Below, piece by piece: positions 5,571 through 10,710 of a DNA stretch of 10,710 nucleotides (its first letter is position 1; each line of letters opens with the position of its first letter). Position numbers and translations under genes: made by a program. Source of the stretch: Candidatus Pacebacteria bacterium UBA1364 (GTDB lineage: Bacteria > Patescibacteriota > Microgenomatia > UBA1400 > PJMF01). Below the pieces are notes generated by a model. It was not told where the DNA came from. It was given only the letters and a program-made list of their open reading frames with translations, and ran no database searches. The stretch covers positions 108,728 to 119,437 of the forward strand of contig DBRQ01000006.1 in NCBI GenBank assembly GCA_002306345.1. The letters are read 5' to 3'.

Positions 5571-7628
5571 ATGGCAAGTAGTGCTGATTTAAAAAATTAC
5601 CAAGCCTCACAAATTAAAGTTCTAGAAGGGCTAGAACCAGTCCGCAAAAGACCTGGCATGTACATTGGCTCCACTGACGCCAAAGGTTTGCACCATCTGG
5701 TCAAAGAAATTCTTGACAATGCCGTTGATGAAGCGATCGCTGGTTTTGGCAAAACCATCCAGCTTTTTCGCACTCAAACAGGGGATACACAAAGGCAACT
5801 TTTTTTGGCGCACAAAAATAACAAAGGCAAAAAGGCTGATGATAAAGAACTAGGTTGTCAAACTATCACCGTAGTCGACAATGGCCGCGGCATTCCGACA
5901 GACTTACACGAATCTGGTGTTTCTGCCATGGAAATAGTGATGACTAAACTGCATGCCGGTGGTAAATTTGAAGAAACTGCCTACAAAGCCTCTGGTGGCT
6001 TACACGGGATCGGTTCTTCAGCCGTCAACGCTCTTTCTAGCTTGATGCAAGTGGCAGTCAAGCGAAACGGTAAATATTTTTACCAATATCATTCTCGAGG
6101 TATTCCGGCGGAAAAAGTTAAAGAAGTCAGCGAAGAAGAAATCATCGCTAAATTCAGCGAACAAGCCGCCGCTTTTATTAACTATGAATCCGGTTCCATG
6201 GTGCAATTTGTCGTTGATCCCACTCTTTTTTCTACCGTGGAATATAGTCATAAACAGATGATTCAAATTGTCAAAGATCGTGCTTACCTTATGGCCGGCA
6301 TCTATTTTCAACTTTTTGATCGCATAGAAAATATCGAGCAACACTACTATTTTGAAGGCGGTATTCGCTCTCTAGTAGAACATCTCAACATGTCGCGTAA
6401 ATCACTACATAAAGTCTTTTACGTCGATAACACTTGGCAAGACCCAGAGACCAAAAAAATAATTGGCATCGAGATTGCTTTGCAATACAACGACACTTAT
6501 AACGAACACGTCGAGAGTTACGTCAACGTCATTAACACTCCAGACGGCGGCACCCATGTTCAGGGTTTTCGCCTAGCTTTAGGCAGAGTGATGCGCGAAT
6601 ATGCAGAAAAAAACAATCTCATCAAGGAAAAAGAGGCTTTTGTCGCCGATGATTTGCGTGAAGGCTTAACCGCCGTAGTTTTTGTCAAAATGCCCGCCAA
6701 TGACTTGCAATTTGAATCACAGACCAAGTCTAAACTGAACAATGCCGAGGCTCAAACTGCCGTCTACCAAGTTTTTAAAGACTCCTTTGCCACTTACCTT
6801 GAAGAAAATCCCAAAGTAGGCCGCATTATCATTGAAAAAGTGTTAATCTCCGCTCGCGCTCGCCTAGCGGCTCGCGCTGCCAAAGACGCCGTCATTCGCA
6901 AAGGTTTGCTTGAAGGTGTCTCTTTGCCAGGTAAATTAGCTGACTGTCAATCCAGACGGGCTGAAGAAAGTGAAATCTACATGGTTGAAGGCGACAGTGC
7001 AGGTGGCAGCGCCAAACAGGGTAGAGACCGCAAGTTCCAAGCCATTTTTCCTCTGCGAGGTAAAATTTTGAACACCGAGCGCGCCCGCTTAGATAAAGTT
7101 ATTGCCTCAGAAGAATTAAAAAATTTAGTGGTTGCCCTCGGCTGTGGGATTGGCGAAAGTTTTAATATTGAAAAACTACGTTATCACCGCATTATTTTAA
7201 TGAATGATGCTGATGTCGACGGCGAGCACATCACCACTTTAGGCTTAACTTTCTTTTTCCGCCATCTACGTCCAATTATTGAAGCTGGTTACCTCTACGT
7301 CGCCATGCCCCCTTTATACAAAATTACTCAGGGTAAAGAAGAACAATATGTTTACAGTGATGAAGATAAAGACGTCTTGATAGCCAAGATTCTGGCCAAA
7401 GACCCAAATGCCAAAATTAGTACACAAAGATACAAGGGTTTGGGTGAAATGAATCCAGAACAACTCTGGTCAACCACCATGAATCCTAAAACTAGAATGC
7501 TTAAAAAAATCACCATTGAAGATGCAGACAAATCGGATGACACTTTTTCTGTCTTGATGGGTGATGATGTGGCACCACGTAAAAAATTTATTCAAAGCCG
7601 TGCTGCCATGGCTCAACTAGACATTTAG
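5571..7628 (+). CDS. gyrB: DNA gyrase subunit B
   Basis: GyrB supplies the ATPase and the metal-binding TOPRIM parts of the GyrA2GyrB2 gyrase that introduces negative supercoils. The 685 residues follow the short GyrB plan. The GHKL ATPase domain starts with KVLEGLEPVRKRPGMYIGS (16-34) and has the catalytic Glu46 and Asn50 in VKEILDNAVDEA, DNGRG (103-107), GGLHGIG (142-148) and the transducer lysines in QTKSKLNN (384-391). Arg165 (VKRNGK) matches the aminocoumarin-contacting Arg. The TOPRIM domain has EGDSAGG (473-479) and DADVDG (546-551), and the C-terminus the QRYKGLGEMN box (619-628). About 25-30 extra residues, rich in Lys and Asp, sit at about 66-96 inside the ATPase domain. Met545-Asn545-type positions differ slightly from GyrB (MNDADVDGEHITT rather than MTDADVDGAHIRT). 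GyrB rather than ParE is chosen because gyrA with a GyrA box follows. A weak GGA lies eight bases before the ATG. Stop is TAG. Confidence 0.95.
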   Translation: MASSADLKNYQASQIKVLEGLEPVRKRPGMYIGSTDAKGLHHLVKEILDNAVDEAIAGFGKTIQLFRTQTGDTQRQLFLAHKNNKGKKADDKELGCQTITVVDNGRGIPTDLHESGVSAMEIVMTKLHAGGKFEETAYKASGGLHGIGSSAVNALSSLMQVAVKRNGKYFYQYHSRGIPAEKVKEVSEEEIIAKFSEQAAAFINYESGSMVQFVVDPTLFSTVEYSHKQMIQIVKDRAYLMAGIYFQLFDRIENIEQHYYFEGGIRSLVEHLNMSRKSLHKVFYVDNTWQDPETKKIIGIEIALQYNDTYNEHVESYVNVINTPDGGTHVQGFRLALGRVMREYAEKNNLIKEKEAFVADDLREGLTAVVFVKMPANDLQFESQTKSKLNNAEAQTAVYQVFKDSFATYLEENPKVGRIIIEKVLISARARLAARAAKDAVIRKGLLEGVSLPGKLADCQSRRAEESEIYMVEGDSAGGSAKQGRDRKFQAIFPLRGKILNTERARLDKVIASEELKNLVVALGCGIGESFNIEKLRYHRIILMNDADVDGEHITTLGLTFFFRHLRPIIEAGYLYVAMPPLYKITQGKEEQYVYSDEDKDVLIAKILAKDPNAKISTQRYKGLGEMNPEQLWSTTMNPKTRMLKKITIEDADKSDDTFSVLMGDDVAPRKKFIQSRAAMAQLDI

Positions 7629-7631
7629 TTA

Positions 7632-7640
7632 AAGAAAGGG
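7632..7640 (+). promoter_or_regulatory. Ribosome binding site of ppaC
   Basis: AAGAAAGGGAAAA lies just before the ATG at 7645, giving a strong purine-rich AAAGGGA match within the 16-base gap after the gyrB stop. It fixes the ppaC start and suggests translation from the gyrB transcript. Confidence 0.65.
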
Positions 7641-7644
7641 AAAA

Positions 7645-8595
7645 ATGCACACTTACATCATCGGACACCTAAAACCAGACACCGATTCTGTGGTGGCTGC
7701 CATGGCTTTAGCTAAGCTTTGCCAAAATGTTTCCTACTTTGGCTACCCAAATGCGCAAGCTGCCATTACGCAAGCGCTTAATCCTGAAACTACTTTTTTA
7801 TTTGAGAAATTCAAGCTACCGGTCCCATCCATCTTAACTGCCAGCGAGTTGGCTGATGATGACCAAGTAATTTTAGTCGACCACAACGAAGCCGACCAGC
7901 GTTTACAAGGTTTAAATCCTAATCAGATTGTGGGCATCGTTGACCACCACAAAGCTAACATTAATTTTGAGCAACCGATCAATTTAATTTTCAAAACTTG
8001 GGGCTCCTCCAATACTATTGTTGCTTTCATGATGCAACAAAATGACTTCACACCGGACATTAAATTAGCTAGTTTGATGTTGGCTGCCATTTTATCGGAC
8101 ACAGTCGGTTTTAAATCTCCGACTTGCACAGCCAAAGACAAAGAGATGGCTCACTGGTTAGCGGCGCTGGCCAACATTGACGATTTGGCGGCTTTAAGCT
8201 TAGAAATTTTTCAAGCCAAATCTGACATCAGCCATTTAAGTGCCGAAGAGATTGTCACAAATGACTACAAAATTTTTAACTTTGCGGGCAAAAAAGTAAT
8301 GATTGATCAATTAGAAACTGTCGAACAAGACAAAGTGCTTGCAGAGAAAAAAGCGCTGCTCCTGCAAACGATGAGTAAAGTTAAAACCACACTACAAGTT
8401 GATTTAATCTACGTGGTACTCACCGACATCCTCAAAGTCAATAGTAAATTGCTATTGCTTGATGAGACCGCCGAAAAGATCGCTGTTAAAGCCTTTGGTG
8501 GAACAGCCAAAGAGCAAGTCTTAGATATTGGGGGACGTTTATCTCGTAAAAAAGAAATTGCTCCACCAATCGAAAAAGCCTTGAACTTAAATTAA
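7645..8595 (+). CDS. ppaC: Manganese-dependent inorganic pyrophosphatase, family II (DHH/DHHA2)
   Basis: This soluble enzyme hydrolyses pyrophosphate to two phosphates, pulling nucleic-acid and other PPi-producing syntheses forward. At 316 residues it matches the family II length (about 310). The N-terminal DHH domain has the metal ligands in order: GHLKPDTDS (7-15; His8, Asp12, Asp14), VDHNE (78-82; Asp79), VDHHK (99-103; the DHH signature, with His101 and His102) and ILSDTVGFKSPTC (149-161; Asp152). The DHHA2 domain ends with SRKKEIAPPIEKAL (300-313), close to the SRKKQVVP signature that holds substrate-binding Arg and Lys. No CBS or DRTGG regulatory insert is present, so it is the simple, unregulated form. 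In the segment where Bacillus-type enzymes carry LKAG, this one reads FQAKSDIS (189-196), with the lysine two positions later. It starts 16 bases after gyrB and is probably co-transcribed with it. Stop is TAA. Confidence 0.95.
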   Translation: MHTYIIGHLKPDTDSVVAAMALAKLCQNVSYFGYPNAQAAITQALNPETTFLFEKFKLPVPSILTASELADDDQVILVDHNEADQRLQGLNPNQIVGIVDHHKANINFEQPINLIFKTWGSSNTIVAFMMQQNDFTPDIKLASLMLAAILSDTVGFKSPTCTAKDKEMAHWLAALANIDDLAALSLEIFQAKSDISHLSAEEIVTNDYKIFNFAGKKVMIDQLETVEQDKVLAEKKALLLQTMSKVKTTLQVDLIYVVLTDILKVNSKLLLLDETAEKIAVKAFGGTAKEQVLDIGGRLSRKKEIAPPIEKALNLN

Positions 8596-8615
8596 ATTGT
8601 TCGAGGTAGGCGCAA

Positions 8616-8642
8616 TTAGCAGAGTGAACGATAGTCTGCTAA
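8616..8642 (+). other. Perfect 8-bp stem-loop after ppaC
   Basis: TTAGCAGA (8616-8623) and TCTGCTAA (8635-8642) are exact reverse complements around an 11-base loop (GTGAACGATAG). The right arm is followed by AAGGGTC rather than a T-run, so it is a poor intrinsic terminator. It may be an mRNA 3'-end stabiliser, an attenuator with a separate partner, or a protein site. Its function is unknown. Confidence 0.55.
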
Positions 8643-8664
8643 AAGGGTCTTGTGAAATTTTTGA

Positions 8665-8694
8665 TTGAATTATCAATTAATTTATGGTTATAAG
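8665..8694 (+). promoter_or_regulatory. Candidate promoter for gyrA
   Basis: TTGAAT (8665-8670) and TATAAG (8689-8694) are 18 bases apart, matching the consensus boxes at four and five of six positions. A start near 8701 would leave a leader of about 43 bases before the ATG at 8744. In this AT-rich gap some chance matches are expected, so the call is moderate. Confidence 0.45.
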
Positions 8695-8743
8695 TAACAA
8701 AGTTAATCAAAATATAAAGCAATATATCTAAAAGTTAAGTAAT

Positions 8744-10710
8744 ATGCCAAAAGATAACACAATAGAAAGTCCAAAAATCAGCATCGAGGACTTGAACGAA
8801 ACGAATCAAACTGACGATCTTCAAACTCCAGAAGTAGCTGCCAGTGAAGAAGAATTACAATCTAAAATTGGCACTATTGAAGAGAGTAGTTACGGCAAAT
8901 TGAAACACACTTCTATCGTCAACGAGATGGAGAAATCCTACCTTGATTACGCCATGAGTGTTATAGTGGCAAGAGCTTTGCCCGACGTTCGCGATGGCTT
9001 AAAACCAGTTCACCGCCGCATTTTATATTCGATGTATAAATCTGGCGTTCACTGGAACACTCCCTACAAAAAATCTGCACGTATTGTCGGCGATGTTTTG
9101 GGCCGTTATCATCCCCACGGTGATAGTGCTGTTTATTTGGCTCTGGTCCGTTTAGCCCAAGATTTTAGTATGCGTTATCCCTTAGTCGATGGTCAAGGTA
9201 ACTTTGGTTCAGTTGACGGAGATATGCCGGCTGCCATGCGTTATACCGAGGCACGCAGTGCTAAAATCACCCAAGAACTATTGGCTGACATTAATAAAAA
9301 CACCGTTGATTTTATTGATAATTTTGACGGTTCTACTAAAGAACCATCTGTTTTGCCCACCCGTATTCCAAATTTTCTTCTTATGGGTTCTGAGGGCATC
9401 GCTGTTGGCATGGCCACCAAAATTCCTCCTCATAATCTCACTGAAGTTTGTAACGCTATCATCGCTATGGTTGATAAAGGCAAGGCCCAGGTGAATGTCA
9501 AAATTGAAATTGGAGAAGAGAAATTGAATTCAGATTCGAGTTGCATCAATGCCATTTTATCCGCTGATCCTCATGAGTTGGCGGGTAAATTTGAAAGCGA
9601 AATTACTCACGAAGAATTGATGGAGTACATCAAGGGACCAGATTTTCCCACTGCAGGTATCATTTATGATCAAAAAGCCATTTCTGAAGCTTACCAATCA
9701 GGTAGAGGACGCATTATCGTGCGCGGAAAGGCCAGTATTGAAGAAAGCAAAAAAGACCAGTTTGTGATTTCCATTACCGAGCTGCCTTACCAAGTTAACA
9801 AAGCTCGTTTGTTAATGAAAATTGCCGATTTAGTTCGTGATAAAAAAATTGTTGGTATTCGTAATTTGCGTGATGATTCCGACCGAAATGGTATGGAAAT
9901 CACTATTGAACTCAAAAAAGATGCCAGACCTAATGTTATCTTAAATAAACTTTTCAAGTATTCTGAATTACAAAGTAGTTTTTCCCTCAACATGGTTGCT
10001 CTGAACAGTGAAGGCACACCTCAACTGATGACTTTGAGCCAAGTTTTACGCGAATATATCGTGCACCGCCAATTGATAGTGGTACGTCGTAGTCAAAATG
10101 AGCTAAAAGAAGCGCGTGATCGTGCCCACATTTTGGAGGGCTTAATTATTGCTTTAAATAATCTAGATGAAGTTATTAAAACCATTCGCTCATCCAAAGA
10201 TACACCCACTGCTCATGATTCTTTAATGCAAAAATTTGGCCTTAGTGATCTGCAAGCTACTGCCATTTTGGAAATGCAACTCAAACGCCTGGCCGCCTTG
10301 GAAAGACAAAAAATTGAAGAGGAATATGCGGCCATTCAAGAAGCCATCAGCCTTTCCATTCATCTCCTTAATGATCCTAATAAAATTCTCAAAAAGATCA
10401 TTGCTGAAACTAAAGAAATGATTGAGCTGTATGGAGATGCGCGCCGTACTAAAGTAATTAAAGGCAAAATTGGAGAATTCGACGAAGAAGACCTGATTGC
10501 CGAAGAGTCAACCGTTATTACTCTGACTGAAAGCGGCTACATTAAACGCTTAAGTCCAGACGCTTTTCGCTCTCAATCTCGAGGTGGTAAGGGCGCCAAA
10601 GGTTTGAACATGAAGGCCGAAGATGTTCTCAAGTGCATTGTCACTTGTAACACTCACGACAACCTCTTCTTGTTTACTAATCAAGGTCGCGTTTTTGAAA
10701 TGAAGTCCTA
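8744..10710 (+). CDS. gyrA: DNA gyrase subunit A, 3' end missing
   Basis: GyrA cuts and reseals DNA and wraps it for negative supercoiling. Translation from 8744 is open for 655 codons to the window edge. Residues 1-58 are an acidic extension, followed by IVNEMEKSYLDYAMSVIVAR (58-77) and DGLKPVHRRILYSM (84-97). The active-site Tyr is Tyr167 in AAMRYTEAR. The quinolone-region helix reads GRYHPHGDSAVYLALVRLAQ (120-139), with Ser128 kept but Leu132 where Escherichia coli has Asp87. An insertion of about 38 residues lies at about 248-286, before ITHEELMEYIKGPDFPTAG. A coiled-coil/tower region follows (about 430-560). The C-terminal beta-pinwheel begins near 590 and has a GyrA box QSRGGKG (611-617), which supports GyrA over ParC. 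The ATG is the first in frame that gives the whole protein; no strong Shine-Dalgarno precedes it, and no upstream alternative was preferred. It follows gyrB and ppaC on the same strand. Confidence 0.96.
   Translation, partial: MPKDNTIESPKISIEDLNETNQTDDLQTPEVAASEEELQSKIGTIEESSYGKLKHTSIVNEMEKSYLDYAMSVIVARALPDVRDGLKPVHRRILYSMYKSGVHWNTPYKKSARIVGDVLGRYHPHGDSAVYLALVRLAQDFSMRYPLVDGQGNFGSVDGDMPAAMRYTEARSAKITQELLADINKNTVDFIDNFDGSTKEPSVLPTRIPNFLLMGSEGIAVGMATKIPPHNLTEVCNAIIAMVDKGKAQVNVKIEIGEEKLNSDSSCINAILSADPHELAGKFESEITHEELMEYIKGPDFPTAGIIYDQKAISEAYQSGRGRIIVRGKASIEESKKDQFVISITELPYQVNKARLLMKIADLVRDKKIVGIRNLRDDSDRNGMEITIELKKDARPNVILNKLFKYSELQSSFSLNMVALNSEGTPQLMTLSQVLREYIVHRQLIVVRRSQNELKEARDRAHILEGLIIALNNLDEVIKTIRSSKDTPTAHDSLMQKFGLSDLQATAILEMQLKRLAALERQKIEEEYAAIQEAISLSIHLLNDPNKILKKIIAETKEMIELYGDARRTKVIKGKIGEFDEEDLIAEESTVITLTESGYIKRLSPDAFRSQSRGGKGAKGLNMKAEDVLKCIVTCNTHDNLFLFTNQGRVFEMKS
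10574..10594 (+). other. GyrA box (DNA-wrapping motif) codons
   Basis: These codons give QSRGGKG, matching the Q-x-R-G-G-[R/K]-G form of the GyrA box on blade 1 of the C-terminal pinwheel. The motif is needed in known gyrases for wrapping DNA and introducing negative supercoils, so it marks the enzyme as gyrase rather than topoisomerase IV. The remaining blades are beyond the window. Confidence 0.85.

Larger units (their letters stand above)
8596..8743. other. ppaC-gyrA intergenic region
   Basis: This 148-base gap contains, in order, a perfect 8-bp stem-loop, an AT-rich stretch with small imperfect inverted repeats (ATTGA/TCAAT around 8664-8677) and a candidate promoter. I recognise no known riboswitch or tRNA in it and see no small coding sequence with a ribosome binding site. 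It is longer than the 16-base gyrB-ppaC gap, consistent with partly separate control of gyrA. Confidence 0.5.

Noticed and set aside
6018..6344. 108-residue minus-strand open frame inside gyrB
   Set aside because: It is fully antisense to the conserved GyrB ATPase domain and shows no own motif or start signal.
8596..8660. Riboswitch or structured RNA upstream of gyrA
   Set aside because: Only one stem is clear, and I could not match the loop or flanks to any riboswitch class I know; kept only as an unexplained hairpin.
5423..8743. The gaps before gyrB and gyrA are both exactly 148 bases
   Set aside because: The sequences do not resemble each other beyond an AT-rich TGG-type promoter region, so the equal length looks like coincidence.
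9189..9494. 101-residue plus-strand open frame inside gyrA
   Set aside because: It is an out-of-frame reading of gyrA. The gyrA frame is open across the same bases and encodes the active-site Tyr region.
1..10710. Mobile element, CRISPR array, defence system or tRNA gene
   Set aside because: No terminal inverted repeats, transposase, regularly spaced repeats, defence-type proteins or cloverleaf were seen; all long frames are explained by pilus and replication genes.
1..10710. UGA recoding (Gracilibacteria-type code)
   Set aside because: No gene has an internal in-frame TGA and pilB ends in TGA at the family-expected length, so the standard bacterial code fits.

Overview
The window is a compact bacterial segment. 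It holds eight protein-coding genes in two oppositely transcribed blocks and no rRNA, tRNA, CRISPR or mobile-element signature that I can see. Composition is AT-leaning throughout and the genes share a common style, so nothing looks recently transferred. Gene content points to a small-genome bacterium with type IV pili. The pilin leader style, the pilB-pilT-pilC-pilin order, a cysteine-free PilB, a shortened clamp-loader delta'-like protein and an acidic N-terminal extension on GyrA together suggest a Patescibacteria (CPR) lineage. That assignment is inference from remembered family traits, not something the sequence proves. Stop codons TAA, TAG and TGA are all used at gene ends and no gene has an internal in-frame TGA, so nothing suggests the recoded-UGA lineages.

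Left block (1-4636, minus strand, read right to left): pilB (assembly ATPase), pilT (retraction ATPase), pilC (inner-membrane platform) and the start of a type IV prepilin that runs off the left edge. Spacers are 70, 8 and 74 bases, which fits one operon. PilB powers extension, PilT powers retraction, PilC couples the ATPases to the fibre, and the pilin is the subunit. The pilB-pilT spacer carries a perfect 15-bp tandem repeat, and the pilB N-terminus an 18-bp triplicated repeat.

Right block (4709-10710, plus strand): a short DNA polymerase III delta'-like gene (holB-like), gyrB, a family II manganese-dependent inorganic pyrophosphatase (ppaC) lying between gyrB and gyrA, and gyrA, which runs off the right edge. 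GyrA and GyrB form DNA gyrase. Pyrophosphatase removes the PPi made by nucleic-acid synthesis, and delta' belongs to the replication clamp loader, so this block has a replication/topology theme.

The two blocks diverge from a 72-base gap. There a near-consensus plus-strand promoter (TTAACA, 17 nt, TATAAT) faces holB, with its -35 box overlapping the first codons of pilB. Weaker promoter candidates precede gyrB and gyrA, and a perfect 8-bp stem lies between ppaC and gyrA.

I did not find a wholly new system. The points worth a second look are departures from family norms: loss of the tetracysteine zinc motif in PilB, Ser-to-Glu in the PilT P-loop, Leu at the quinolone-bridge acidic position of GyrA, lineage-type insertions in both gyrase subunits, a clamp-loader subunit without its P-loop region, and the ppaC position inside the gyrase locus.
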